A DNA stretch of 64,000 nucleotides from Apostichopus japonicus (GCF_037975245.1 NC_092568.1:7609501-7673500); one strand, 5' to 3'; positions 26,134 to 40,670 are shown, numbered from the stretch's first letter. Translations and numbers: made by a program. Notes: a model not told the origin generated them from the sequence alone.

Positions 26134-29100
26134 TTAGCTACCGCATTGGTCACCAATTCGTTTCAGGTTTTGCAAGTTACCCCTTTTCAAATATTCAATT
26201 TTCACTCTGTTCTTGAAATCATCGATGTTGATGTACAGGCCCTGCAGTGAATATAATATCAAATTTAAACGTAAACGATGAATCAAGACTCAAGAACGCA
26301 TATACACATTATGGTTTTTCGTTACTAAAATGTTACGTTTGCCAATGATAACTTACAGAGATTTAATCTTCTCGATAAATAATATTTGATTATAATCGCC
26401 GATTTTTTTTTCTTCATTATATCGTTCTGTGACGTGAATTAGTACGTGAGAGTAGAACCTTTCATGGTTTTACAACCTTTACAAATACTTACGAAGCATA
26501 ATTTGAATTTTTACAGTTTGTTCTTTCTCCTCCACCAGCCCCCCCCCCTCACCCCCACACCTTCCCCATTGTACAACATCATATACTGGTCGTTAACCAA
26601 ACTGAACATGATGCATCTGCCCAACTTAGGAACGGTTCTATATTTACCGAATATTGCGAAAGGTTTGTTGACTGGGTGGGGGAAGGGGAGGTGTTGGGGA
26701 TGGGGTGGTCGGCTTGGGTGGGGTGAGGTGTTAGGATTGGGGTGGATCGAGTTGTCATTATAATACAGTCAGAGAGGCTGGAATATGCTAACTCGGAATT
26801 GAAAATCTAAATAAGAAAAAAAGAAATGTACTTCAAATCCAATCATGTTTTTGGATGGGCATACATTCTCCTCTCCCAAACTAATCGTCACGTTTATTGG
26901 ACTAAAAGTGTCAAATTTACCTGAAGTTTCCTCACGCCTCCATTTAACTTGAACGTTTCTCTGCCATGGCCCATTCGACGGTTGTTAAACGAAGCACAGT
27001 CTCCTGGCTTTAATTGAAACCTTATCTGGAAGACATGAAAATGAGATTCCTTAATTGACCGGCTATTGCGTATAATGTTATCTACACACGAATAAATATA
27101 TAAATAAAACGACTAAAGAAATACTATGACATATGAGACTTGATATTGCTTTTGTTTAACGAACAATATATTATCAGAGGTCGAAGGTCGCAAGTGGTCA
27201 TTACAGAAAAACCGTAGGCTACATATGTTCTTTACTTGAACTGACAAAGTTTTGCTTCATATTTCTAATTCTTGATAATTTAAGTTTGCCTACCTACTAA
27301 ATTCAATGTAAAAAAGCAAACATATGATAACCATTGTCTTATTATATACCTTTTGGTCATTTTAGCAAAATTTCATTCTATTTCCCAGATTGTCTGATGT
27401 GAAGGAAAACAATGTTCTTTTCCCTAGGTCCTAGTTAAAGTTAAAGTCTCAATAACTGTTTGCTGATAAATTTCGGAAAACAAAATTTCCAAAGCAGATT
27501 CGATGTTTCCTATTCTAAATGCACTCTAACCCAAATGGGTTTAATGGAGTAAAGCCGTCACAAATTTATTTTTTGTTGCCCTTATGGTGCGAATGATTTA
27601 TCGTAAAATCACTGCGACAGCATATGTCAGCATGTTCATTACACCAATGTAAACGAAATAGTCTACACATGCGGCCCGATAAAGATTTAACGCAGTTCTA
27701 CACTCGTATCGTCCACATTTTACAATTCCATGGAGAAAACAACTGAAAACACCTGTTTATTCATTACAATGGAAGTAAATGACTCAATTTCGCAAGATAC
27801 TGACCTAAGAAAGTAGTCCTAGACCTTTTGATTGAAGTATGCAGAATCTACGGACTTGTTTAAAAGTTTGGCGAAGTTTATTCAGCTCAACATTTTAACG
27901 ACATACAACGTTGTCATTTTCAATGAGCTTTTAGTGCAGTAAGCTAGAAAGGTCGAAGTTTAAATTTGGCAAACAAGTACTGTGACCTGGGGGTAGGAGC
28001 CTGGGGGATTTGGGGGAACGTGCCCCCCCCACTTTTTTTTAAAATAGCAACTGTGCCCTACTGGTAAATAAAATGTGCCCCTTTGAAAAAGATATCTTAA
28101 GCCTTTGTTAAGTTTAAATAGAGTCACTTGCACCATAATAGTATTGATAGCATACTAACACATCATATATATTTAAGTGATATGGCCGGTGTGTATCGGT
28201 TAATAGCATAACGAGTGGTGGTTGTGGAATGAGAAAGTACCCCTCTAATGTTGTGCCGCCACTTTTTGGAAGCTTCCTACCCCCCCACCCCCCTGGCTGA
28301 GACTTTAACGTTAGTGATGTATAATGATAATCACATATGTGGCCAGAATATGTTGCTCTTTCATCAGTCAAAAAAAAAATGTTGCCTTCGAAAATGAGCC
28401 AATTTTCTGTTCCTTTATGATGACGTACATTATATCGCATCGTAAACTAGTATTTCGTTTTATTACCCGCTGTATTGAAAATGAAACCATATAAGCAGGC
28501 GTAGATCCAAAGGGTGTACAACTCTAATTTTCAACCCCGTACCACAAGAAAGGGGGGGGGGGAGAAAACAATCAGTCATTAGCACAACCTTGCATGTAGA
28601 CTTAATTATCATATACACAAAATTTATAGCCTAAATATGCTTCATAATGCACAAATTTACGTCTATACAATTTGATTTTTTTTCTGCAGACACCCCACAA
28701 TGGGAATTGGCATCAACGACTCCAGGGTCACACCCTATCCAATTAAAATCTTGACCAGTCAAGTTAGTGAAAAGGGGGGGGGGGTCACAATAGTCCTGCC
28801 TGTAGATCTGTGGCGATGAAACATATAAACTTACTTTGGTTGGAGAATTTTCGATCAGTTCAGCAAATTTGAAATATGCTGCATAGTATGGTTCGACCAA
28901 TTCCTGAATAAGATAAATGCAAAATATTATTAACAAAACTATTTGCCCGTGTTTATTTTGTCTATATACAGAGCTTATACATCACACCGCTTTATTACAA
29001 ATACTTCGGGAAACTGTTTCCAATAATCATAGTTTTTTTGAAATTCTTGATGTTTGCAGGTTTAGCATATAATTCCTTATAAACTAAGGGTGATTGTGTG

Positions 29101-32100
29101 CGGATTCAGCATGCACTTATTTACACGTTTAAGTACGTCGAAACTGTACAGCCTACGCAGACCTACACAAATTGCAAACAAACTCTACACTATAAAATCA
29201 TTGGGACCTTTTCCCGAATAATATTAGACATATCATAAATCAATGAAGATATTCTGCTTCTTTCAAGTTAAATACATTCTTATAAATATACAATCATTTA
29301 AAAAGAAAACGTGAATAATATTGGTTATCAAGTGACGGTACAACTTGCTGAAGTTACATTCTTGATTTGACAATTGATTTTCATTTCTGCTCCTTACTGG
29401 AACTGCATGCCTTCTTTTGGTGTTCTTTTGGTGTTTTAAGCAATTGTAACTTATTTAAAAATATCCATAGAAAATTAAAAAGAGAATTAAACAGCCGTAC
29501 ATACTTACTTCTGGAACCTGTAGCGGTCCTTCTGTGTAGATACTCCAAAACACAGCGTTCACCTGGAAAATGGAGGACGGAACAAGCTGTTTATTCTATT
29601 GCATGGTTTATTCATATAGGTGCCTTCTTTCAAAGCTTTAAAACAGAGCCCTTGTGAGTCCCTTTACATAAAGTGTTGTAATTAGACTGTTTCTAGCGAT
29701 AATTTAATAAGGTGTGATAAAACAAGTAAACTGAAGGGAACAGAATATTCTCATTCAACCGGGTGTGAATATCCCCTGCAGAATACCCGCTCTCCCTCTT
29801 AAACATACTTTGTATCGATAAATATGAAGCTTGGTCGACGAATATTGTTGATGACATTTGCGAAAATAAAAACAGAAACCGAAATCGAAAAAAGACACAA
29901 CTAAAACCAACACAAACTACTAAGCACAAACACACACACACACACAGACACACACACAGACAAAAACAAATAAGTTTAGAGGTATCAACATTAAAGACAA
30001 TACGTTTACGCTATGAAAGTGTCATTGCACATTCGTATATAAGTTTAAATCATTTCCATTAACCATTTCTCAGTAAAGAAAGTAATGCATTGCAGACTAC
30101 ACATTTCCATCTAAATATCAAATCCTTACTTTTCCTTTTGTATTTACGCTGATGTGTGGTCGCTGATACACGATGAAGGATGGGCGTTCACTGTTTGTAT
30201 AAACCAAAAGAGAAGTACAAATAAATATGCTTTTTTTATTTTTATAGAAAGTGGTTCTTTATCTTTATACTTATAAGCTTTAATAATATCTTTTTTTCTA
30301 TAGCAAGTGGTCCTTTATACTAATAAGCTGTATTGATAATTATTTTATTTTTTATGAAAGATCTCCCAAGAAAGAGCCAGGGCACGACAAGAAATTGTAT
30401 CCACTCTCATCCCCTGTCACCTAACAACGAGACTGTTACTGATGCTGGTCTGGACTCTGGAACGATCCTTTTCTTTCATGAATCTAATTCCATCACCGTA
30501 TAGTTCATTATATAATATCATCCTAGCATTATCGATCATTCGCTGTAAGCTTAAGGTTCAGTATATTCCACAATTTGCCTCATCGATAATTATATGCATA
30601 GTTCCAGAACTTTCATGTACATTCCGTTCGTATATCAGTGTAATGCGCATTCTGCTTGCTTCAAGCACGTTCAGCTTGCCTTTAAAAGCATTTTCTGGTA
30701 CTACAACAAATAACATGAAATTTATACTGAAAGGAAAAACTATTTCAAACTACTAGTTGAAACCCCCATCTAACTATCATGCCCATAACTCGAGATATGA
30801 TTGATTGGAATATAACCTATTTTGGCTGGCTAACGATACCTTCAACCACACTCCAGGAAGCTGAATCACAGTAGTTAGTGGGTGGGTGGATGAGGGCATG
30901 ATGGGGGGGGGGGGTCTGTGACGTAATCTGGGCAAATGCTCTTCAAAATCTTTACTGATGCTACACTTACTTGACTAAAAGTTTTAAATTGCCGTGCTAC
31001 TTGCCAGCCCACATATAGTAGTATATTAGAGACGCTTAAACTATACAACCACACTTTGTACATACCATTAAATCATGTACTAGGCGTATATTAAGCTTTG
31101 TGATTTAAAACAGGAAGTGCACACATATAGGCCTACTAAACCAAATAAAATATAAAAGAAGACGAAAAACAGGAAGGAAATAAGATAAAACTAGGACGTT
31201 TCTCACTCTTCATCGTGTATCTTTTGAAATGTTGCCGGAACCTTTAACAATGTCGCAAAGTGTTCTGGGTATTCTTTCTGCAGCTGTTCCGCGGCATGGT
31301 GGAGATCAACGAAAACACTTGCACCGCCCTCCACAGACGGATCCAACCTGAATAAAATATGATATAGACAAACATTTGCATACATTTCTTTTGTCAGTCG
31401 AAATCAGATAAGCAAACCTTCTCCTCCCTTCCTCCCTCCCTTATTTCCCGCTCCCCTCTCCCTCCACCCTTCCCTCCCTCACTCTCCCTCCCTCCCTCCC
31501 AAATTGCTTCAGTGTATTGTTCCTTATATATTCTCGTACGTGTTTTACAGAAGCTAAGCCTACTTCCGTTTGAATTCACTGCCACCCCACCTCAACAAAA
31601 GTATAGTAAACAAAAATGTAGGATGCAGTAAGGTAAACAATTGTTTTAAAAACACACAACATAATGCTTTACTATTGTGTAAAATATGTGCACTTACCTG
31701 GTGCAATGAAGTAATTGTAAGCCAGGAGGGGACTCACTATACGGCATATCCTGATGAAATTCCAGGGGCAACTCCGTAAAACCAATGTTGGTGACATTAT
31801 CTCTTGATTCAACATCAAAGACCTGAGTAAGAGATATAAATGGTTAAGCTATGTATTTTCCTTTTTTTCTCCATGTGCGAGAAAGATGGAGTCACATAAA
31901 TACACACACACGCACACGCACCCCTCCCCAGGAAGCAGTCTCCAAAGTTTCAGTCAAAGAAACACGGTAACCCTAAGTATTGAGATACTCACGCCGGTAT
32001 ATATTATAAATGGCGGAACTGTTGCCGAACCACGTGATATCTAAAATTGACGGTATGTTAATATATAAATCTCATACATGGCATACTCTTAATGTGGGGG

Positions 32101-33699
32101 AAAGGTAATGTAAGATTTACGGTGACAACGCTTGAAAATGATTTAATGCGTTACAATGCGTCGAAACAATTTGCCGGGCTTGCACCACTGTACACCACTC
32201 ATTGTTATCTTGGCTGATGCATGTTTACCATTTGACCTATGACGTATGATCAATTCAATGTGTCATGAACTTACTGTTCCCCATATGGTTTGGTAAAGAG
32301 GTGCCACGAGCTCACCGACCTATTAGAGTTAGAAATAATGTCAAAAGGTCACACCTTCATGAAGGAAACTGTTAATTAAAATACGATGGAATTGTATATA
32401 GAAACACCCATTGATGATGCACTAAATACATGATATTTAAATGTCATGCATGGTCCGAAGATTGTCTATTTGTATACTTAATTTGCATCTTTAAGTGCTT
32501 CACGATCTGACGAAAATGAACCATATAATTACTTAATATGCTAAAGTTGAACTCAAATACTGCCTTACACACTTATAGCGTATTGCATTCACCATAAGTG
32601 TTTTAACAAGATGCACTTGATATACAAAACTTAAGGTAAAATCGGAAAAGAAAAACTAAGAAAAATGCTCATTACGATGTCGACAATGAGCAACTAACCG
32701 TTTGTCTGTTTGTTATAAACCCAACGTTAATGCTTATGATAACTCAACATGTACTCACGTCTAATGTTCGAATTTGTTTACCGGTTTAGCATGTACTTAG
32801 TATACTACATGATATCCTTCTTTGCTTCCAAAACATACGGTAATAAATATTTCTGATGTCAAGTATGTCAGCGAGAATGTCAGTAAGAATTTTCATGGGA
32901 GAGGACGAGAATAGGTTGTTTCGTAAAAAATAATGATAAAAAAAATAATAAAAAAACCTACGGTAGCCTAAGATGGTATTTTCGAAAATAAAAACACTAA
33001 ATTCAAACAAGAAATCTAACAAAATTACAACAGCATCTGACAAAAATCTCAACAACAATAAAGCCAAGAAAAAGCAAATTACTGCTTATTTTGAGGTGAC
33101 TCTAATAAACATGCAAATCTTTAAGGTTTAAACAGAAAAGCAGAAAGGACCCCCATCCCTCCCCCCCCCAAAAAAAAACCTCTCAACATTCATGAGAACA
33201 TCGAGGATTGACTTCCATGTGAAAGATAAACCTCGATGTCTTTTTGCCTTTTTTTTACAGCTTACATATAGGGTTACCTCTGATTGCATGTTACTACCAA
33301 TCAGACATATACGATGAATAAATCAGTTATGGATATGACTTGAAAGTCATAATGCCTTCTATACTCGTCCGTACGTTTGACTGTATAGGACATATTTACT
33401 GTAACATACCTCGCCGACCTTTTTATCTTCACAAGGCACATTTTTCACTATCGCTAAGCCATCGTTTTCTATAGCTTGAATCCAGCTGAAAGAGTAAAAG
33501 AGAGAAAGAGAGAGTGAAGGGAAACCCATTTTCTTACAATAATAGTTTTACTGTTCAATTATAGAAATTATAGAAAATGCATGAAATATTTTTTACGTCG
33601 AAAACCCTTTTCATGGTCTTTTAGTAATAAAGCCACTGGATTATGAGTGAAGCAGTAGGTAGTATATACAAACATATATAAACATACATATATGAATAT

Positions 33700-33732
<33 letters not shown>

Positions 33733-33744
33733 CATAGGCTATAC

Positions 33745-33818
<74 letters not shown>

Positions 33819-36800
33819 ATCTGAATGTAAAACACACCTGCGGGCGTGTGTGTGTCTTTCAACCGTTTCTACTTACTCGAAATATATATCTCCAGATTTA
33901 CTTATTTCCTCATATTCAAATGTCTGCACAGGTCCCTTTGTAAAAGAAATAAAGCGGGGGAAAGTTAGTTGAAATTCTAAATAGGCCTACATGAACTGTA
34001 GCTTTTGACTGTTTTTGGTACGCCTCAGTATCCTTATAGGCCTTACGTTACCGGTACCGTATATTTTTTAAACCTTTTTCATATAACTCGAAATATTCGA
34101 GAAATAATCTTAAGTTCGACTAAAGGGTGAACATTTGAGACAAAAGATTCGAAAGTTTGAAATAAAATGTTGACATTTTGTATGTCTCATCTGGGCTACA
34201 GAAGCTTCAAGGAAAAATAAAAATTCGTTGTCCAAAGATGCCCAAACTGGTCAAGGTTTTTCGCGACTCCCCCGCCCCCCTCACCCCCACAGCCCAACTG
34301 TTTGATATCTACGTAATATACACTGCTGTTGGTACCCTGGTTTGCGTTTGACTCCACAGAGTATGGTACAAAGTTCGAGAATTATGCGTCTCAGTCCAAC
34401 CCACCCCTCCCCACCCTACACCGCAAATACGTCACAAAATACCATAGTCAGTGAGGTTAAGATTTCGTAACCACGTTTCTAGTTTCATCGTTTTTTCGCC
34501 AAACAGATTTTTATACAACCTCTCGGATTGTTTACATTCCCGACAAATGAAATGTACACCCTGAAGTCAAAGCTGAGCGGACAAGACAACAACGAAATTC
34601 AAATCACCGTACGACATACATCGCCAAAGTGTAGGCCTACCATGCTTATATGTTGTTATGTATACAAAAGCGCGGAGATTACCGTTAGTCACAAATTAAC
34701 CACGGATGCCAGGAACAAAAATACAAATTTATAAGAAGTTTCTTTATCAGCATCATACACACGTTACACATCATGATATATGCTTTAAAAGTATATAAAT
34801 GAAGCGCATTTAAGGTTTCCGAGCTGCAATGCCAGAGAACGGACTCCACAGTTACACATTAATTACCCATTCGGCTAAGACCTACAAATCTCGGCGAGCG
34901 CACCATGTTTTTATCAAAATTAGATAAAATTGTACTTACAGTTTTGTATTTAATATCTTTCTGTGTAGATTTCTCATCTAAGTCTTCTGTGGAGTAACTG
35001 ACTGACTTCAACCACCCAAGCGGATAACGCATAGTGTGGTTGTCTTCATTAGAGGTAACCACTAAAGACCCTATATGTATAACATATAATGAAGACAATC
35101 AATTTGGTTTTATTTCATTCAAGAAACTCTCCTTGTTAACACTTTGTTTTTAAGTCTTAATTCAAATAGTTTCTGTGACTACAACAGATAAACTCAAATG
35201 TGAACTAGGGGGCATGATGTCTGACCAATAGTTATACATCATGATGGTTAAGAAAGTACAAAACTGTAAGTTTAAGTTTAATTTCGAAGAATAAAGAATA
35301 AAAACATTCAACGCCACAGACAACATGTTAATGGTTTTTACTATTGCAGTTAACAACAAGAACAGTGCACCATTTTGTCAATCCACTATAGATTTGACCA
35401 ATGAAGCTCTATGCCAAATAATGCGGGGGGGGGGGGGTAGGACATTTTGAATATATGCGAAGAAGCTAATACAAACTTAAATGACAATCGACAGCCGCAC
35501 ATACATTTTAATAAACTGATGATTTATCATAATTAATGATTAATTCCCTTTTTTCCACTTTTACTCTCTGTTTTTTCTCATTGTTATGAAACTGTTCCTT
35601 GTCCATGTTCGCGATCTATACCATTCATTTTAATGGGACATTATTGTCGTAAAAGATCGACAAAATTGTCGATACTAACGACCCCACCCTACCCACTCTC
35701 AGCTAGCTGCTTAAAGTTGGTCAGTATAGGCCCCAAATTATAGCACGCTTTAATTGCTAGAAGTTTTCAAAAAGTAATTTCCTGGAGGTCTTTACTCTCC
35801 AAAACTTTTTCAGAACACACAAGATGACTGAATGTCCCAGTGAGTAAAATTTCCTCGAAGGTTGTAATAGAAACAGTTGAAGAATTTTGGCCAAAGGTGA
35901 CCATATTTGAATATGTTGCATATTTGGGGCCAATACAGCATACCTTTAAAAAGTGTGTTCACCTACAGAGACGGAGAAAGTTACTCTCCATTCAGTTTTT
36001 GCATTACTCCAAACAATTATTCTGATTCCTTTTCGGTTCATCTCTCTCTCTCTCTTCTTTCATATGTAGTTCTCGACACATGGAGGGGGATATACAATAC
36101 ATGAAGGGGGATATAAACACACGACGGGGATATAGACATTGAGATTAATGAACACCATATACCGTTGTCTATTTCCGCTTTTCCGAGTGTTAATTTTCTT
36201 GGTATATTACGAGCAGGAATTCTTTTCATCCAGCTCTCAGTCTCCATACAGTCTGTACAGTGACAATTATGTCTGATCCAATAGGCGTGGTACCTGTAAC
36301 GAGATTAGGTATAAAGGGAATGAGATTTCAGTTATACGGAACGTCAAGAATTTGAATACGGAATCCAGCATACGGAAAATCCTGCTGTTGAGTAGGGTCG
36401 CACCTCGGGGGATAATTATATCGGCCTCTCAATTATGCACCCTTCATAAGATCTTCTTACTGTTATGTATATTAGAATATACTGTTTTTTTTTTGGTTCC
36501 ATAAATGTCCTAGCAACCCCCTTATTTGACCCCGGGTCCCGGGACTGAAGCCCCCTGGATCACTGTTCGTCAGGCCTGTATAACATCACACGCTGTTGCA
36601 AGATAAACTCCTGTATACCATTGCAACCCACCGGAAGAAAGGAATGGTGAGGTATATTTATTACAGTGCTCTGGTTGACAGGTTCATAGTTTGTTTATAT
36701 TTCTGAGTAAAACTACACATATCGTACAGAACCCTTGATGTTTAAGAAAGAAATAATTATTTTGAGGGAAGGTCTCTTCATGCAACTGTACATCGGCACA

Positions 36801-37897
36801 TCAACTTATCCCCCGCTCCTCCCTATCAACAACAAATCCGCTGGTCTCCTCTTGCGCACGACACTGTTTCACTGGTTGGAAATAAAATATGTATCAGTTC
36901 TGTGTACGAACGTTCTTCATGCTCTTGATTTTGGTTACAGGCCACGAGACCGAAGGTCCGCGAGACCGAAGGTCCGCAACCCGAAATTAAAGAAGGTCCG
37001 CGACACCGAAGGTCTTCGAGACCGAGGTCCGCGAGACCGAAACTATTACTAGGCCCCGCGAGACCGAAACTATTACTAGGCCTATAATAGTGGTAAGACC
37101 AGGGAGTTGCTATGGAACAACTCCTTGGTAAGACAAATATTACGACCGGTTATATTACGTTGATAAAGCGCGTAATTAACAAGAACTTACAGCCATTTCT
37201 TTTCATAGTGGATACCAGTGACTTGCGGAAGGGAGCTGGGGCGGCTTGCATTGATACTAGGGCTCCACCAGTAGCGTAACCAGGGGGGTTGTAGGGGGCG
37301 AAAGCCCCCGCTCTCAAAGTCTCGCCACCACCCTCCATGCTGCCCCAAAAGAAATTTTAGAATACAATATAACTTAAAAATTAGATATAGCGATACCCTA
37401 TTTCAAACAATATTGCCCCCCCACCTTGTCAATATCCTTGACCCCCCTGAATAAAAGCCCCTCTAATGAAAAAGTCTAGTTACGCCTATCGATGGAGCTT
37501 CCATAAACCATCGGTCTCGCGGATCATCGGTTCGCGGAAATTCAGTCTCGCGGACCTTCGGTCTCGCGGAATTCCCCTCGATTTTTGCTTTTGCTTTTCA
37601 AGACAAGCCTCCTGTTGTGTCATCCTCATCATTTTGAGGGTCGGAACCTTTACTTCAGAGAACGATTAGCAAAGTTGAGCACACTCAACACTCATAACGG
37701 GTCTGAGGAATTTTAAACAGAAAATGTAATGACTAAACGTCCACACTATCCATTATGTCCATAATGTATGAATTATTCTGAACATTCAGTCACCTGCTTG
37801 GTGCGCTGTCTTGCCATTTCACTTCCAGAATGGTACCATTTGGGGTGATGGAGACTCCATCCACCAAGGGGGAAGGTTGTCTTAATGTTATCGACAT
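26134..37897 (-). CDS. Gene C: complete gamma-butyrobetaine dioxygenase-like protein, 13 coding exons, 402 aa
   Basis: Third tandem BBOX-like gene. Exons: 37794-37897, 36163-36293, 34940-35070, 33877-33935, 33410-33485, 32275-32319, 31698-31822, 31207-31347, 30130-30190, 29509-29562, 28835-28903, 26921-27025, 26134-26241. The 1209-nt frame ends in TAA. Exon sizes and phases equal those of gene B except for one extra codon in exon 1. Zinc-site residues are Cys45, Cys47, Cys50 and His90. Iron ligands are His205/Asp207 (EFHQDMPY) and His352 (RRMGHGRE, closer than B to the LLHGRR of human BBOX1). The presumed 2-oxoglutarate Arg364 lies in NGGVRKLQ. The N-terminal domain is more divergent than between A and B (for example [16 protein letters not shown]), so C is the earlier branch. 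Introns hold a foldback element (36943-37570), a long TA tract (33663-33816) and a hAT-like relic (27987-28300). A cytosolic carnitine-pathway role is inferred from family only. Confidence 0.93.
27987..28300. mobile_element. Possible TIR element relic in intron 11 of gene C
   Basis: GGGGGTAGGAGCC near 27991 is mirrored by GGAAGCTTCCTACCCCCCC near 28270, about 300 bp apart. The interior includes poly(C) and GTGCCCC repeats. No target duplication was identified, so the family is uncertain. Confidence 0.35.
33663..33816. repeat. Long (TA)n/(CATA) microsatellite in intron 4 of gene C
   Basis: Interrupted TA repeats with CATA variants, the last 55 or more bases pure TA. Open frames predicted here are artefacts. 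Confidence 0.95.
36943..37570. repeat. Foldback repeat of GGTCTCGCGGACCTTC units in intron 1 of gene C
   Basis: The left arm (36943-37075) has repeated short units like CGCGAGACCGAAGGTC. The right arm (37511-37570) carries the reverse complement, for example GTCTCGCGGACCTTCGGTC. Between them lies a second palindrome (GTAGCGTAACCAGG near 37271, CTAGTTACGCCTATC near 37476) resembling the TIR elements at 5693 and 38286. It looks like one element inserted in, or carried by, a foldback element. Confidence 0.6.
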
Positions 37898-38285
37898 CTA
37901 CAAAGAAAAAAAATCAGAAACTTTAAACGAATATAAATAAAACAAGTAAGAAGATAGACCACAAACGGTGCCAAACTCACTGGCAGCAAACTGTCTTTAT
38001 TTATAATACAAGCATACAGCAGTGGCTTTGAGGGTTAAATCAGTTCCTGTTGAAACATGTTTTGTATGCATTATTACACCATCCATTAAAAAAACAAACC
38101 GCTTTATAAAAACAAAAACGTAACAAAGCGACGAGGAATACTTAGAACAATGGAATACCTAGAACAATGGAATTGGAATACCTAGAACAATTAATGAAAA
38201 CAACAGGATAAAATACCAACTAAAAATAAACCCTATGCATATCAGGTAACCTACTAGTGACATAAATTTCAATTAAGGTTGTCGA

Positions 38286-38699
38286 CAGTAGCGCAACCAG
38301 CAGGAGGGGGCGCAGATGGGCGTGATCAACCCCCCCAATTTGCGTTGTGCTACAGTCTTGCCCGCCCCCCCCATGACATCCAGTGATATATTCAAAATAC
38401 TTCTTTTTTACATTTTTTCGAGGTCTAATCACAAGTATTCATACCTCAGGGCTCATGTTCATACTTCATATAACCTCAGAACTTGGCCATCAGACCGAAA
38501 TATTACACATTTTGGGCCTTCATCATACCCACATACTGAGACCGTTGATTAATATCGTCGTGGACGTGTATTTGTGCAGACGAGTTTCCCATTAATACAT
38601 ACATTTTTTGGTAATTCCTACCATCAACCATCACGGGGTTGCCCCCTTAAGAAAAATCTTGCCCCCCCCCTAACAATTAGAATGCTGGCTACGCCCCTG
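38286..38699. mobile_element. Probable non-autonomous TIR element (414 bp)
   Basis: Ends CAGTAGCGCAACCAGCAGG and GCTGGCTACGCCCCTG are inverted repeats of the same GTAACCAG/CTGGCTACG type as at 5693-6021. No clear target duplication remains, so the exact ends are approximate. The interior has poly(C) tracts and no gene. Confidence 0.55.
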
Positions 38700-39221
38700 C
38701 CTACTGGTATCGCTTAGTTAAACTTCAAAAGCTTGTAAACAAACGTAAAGAAAGGTAAGTAACCTAAAATCACGCCCAAACGTAAGACATATCAAAATCA
38801 CTTACGCTATGGCTTACAGAATGTAACGTTAACTTTCACAAATACTTCGATCGACAGTATCCGAACCTCTTCAACAACAGTATTGCGTGTTTGCCTATAA
38901 TATTAATCTACGAGGTGCCCCTATATATACACATCAGCTCATGGAGGGGTATAGCAAGATAACATTTCAAGCTGTCAGAAGCCACTTGGTGCAGACTGTT
39001 ACATATTAATACAAGTAACCTTTGGCATGACAATTTTTATAAGATTACGTAGCTATTGTAATCGGTGACAGACCTGGGGTGTTGCTGGCCAAAGGACTTG
39101 CTTTTACAGTAAACAAGAAACTGCGTTACACGTTGCAAGTATAGTAGCATATGGAAGTATGTCAGGATGATATACTTCCCTGTTGTATGTGCCTATAGGC
39201 CTAATCGATAGCATTGCCTAC

Positions 39222-39225
<4 letters not shown>

Positions 39226-39272
<47 letters not shown>
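39226..39272. repeat. (TA)n microsatellite at the SINE tail
   Basis: About 46 bp of pure TA directly adjoining the tail of the SINE at 39274-39391; it probably grew from the SINE tail. Confidence 0.9.
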
Positions 39273-39273
<1 letters not shown>

Positions 39274-39275
<2 letters not shown>

Positions 39276-39391
39276 GAAAATCGTAATGAGTTGGAAAATC
39301 AAGCACAGTGAAAAAACTTCCAGCCTCCACCGGGATTCAAACCCGGGCCTCCCGCTATGTACGCGGACACCCTAACCAACTAGGCCATGGA
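39274..39391 (-). mobile_element. tRNA-derived SINE, family 2
   Basis: On the minus strand it reads GGCCTAGTTGGTTAGGGTG (box A), then GGGTTTGAATCCCGG (box B) and the tail shared with 7391-7492. The tail ends at a long TA tract (39226-39272). Confidence 0.7.
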
Positions 39392-40670
39392 CACTGATTG
39401 TATGTCCAGAGGTTCTAAACCGGTAAGGAAGGTCGTAATTCCACTGTAGGCGTTTGTCACCTGTTTCGAACAATACTAGTTCTGTTTTTGGTGACATATT
39501 TTGCCTTACTCTAGAGATCAAACATGATGCTAACCAACTCGAAAATCATTTGTAATTCCTAAAGCCGGATCTCGAAAGAGATACTTTGAACAGACTTTAT
39601 GTTAATATATATGTATATAATATAGCGTCGTAAAGCCATTGCCTTCCAGACCAGATATTGAACCCAGCGAAACATATCAATATGGAGTTTTACGAAACAT
39701 TTGCCGGCTGGTTATCTTGTTGTCTTCTCAAGGAGAAGCCAAGCAAATTGTCTATATACTTAATGCGTTGCAGACTCTTTGCTTATACGAGATTTTGTAT
39801 GTGCATGCGTTTACAATTTATGGCAAATTTACCTGACTCATTTATATGTATGTGGGATACACTTATAACCAATGATAGCTTCATTCGTATAAATTAACCC
39901 CGCCCATTACCGGTCTACTTGCAAGGAAAATGTTTCTGAAAAATATAGGACGTTATTAATGACTATTTCTGATTAATCACTCATTTTCTCCGTCCTATAT
40001 ACAGACGTTGGTTCCCGGCGGACACAGCTAATCTGCCTTGGAATAGTTACACGATACCTGGTATTTGTTTCATTTAATTTAAAAAATAAAGTAAAATATA
40101 ACAAAAAAACGATGATAAACGACGCTTAGTGTTGGTTCACGTGATATGCATCTGATATATTGAGGTTTGAGTGCAGATTCAGTGCAACTACAATAGGTTT
40201 CAGTTTCGAAGTCTTTGTTAAGATGAAGGCTATTATAACATGGGGGTGGGGTCTTTGTTGACTGGAGCGATGGTTGTTGGGGGTGGGCCTAGGGTGGGTG
40301 GGGTGTTGGCATGCGCACAACCGCGGTAATGGACAAATTGAGGTTTTTTAATTTCACTACAAGTTTACAAACAGCATGTTACTCAACACAATGGAAGAAA
40401 AAATTCTTCATACTTCAAATTTAGTACGAAGTACAAGTCAAACGAAGCTCGTTACGGTAGCATTTACGTTCCCCTGCTTAGTTCCGACTCGCACCCCCCC
40501 CCTCCCCCGACACCTTCCGTACAAATATCATTGTACTGTCCAACTGACAATAATGTAGAATCCTATGCAGATTTTTGATAGGACTATTTGGTAACACTAT
40601 AATATATCAACTATATATCAACACTGTATGTCGTCCAGTTACAGAGTTGTTGACAAATGACAATTCATAA

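Noticed and set aside
33641-33943. Overlapping frames rich in Ile and Tyr on both strands
   Set aside because: Translation of a TA microsatellite; only 33877-33935 is a real exon, of gene C.
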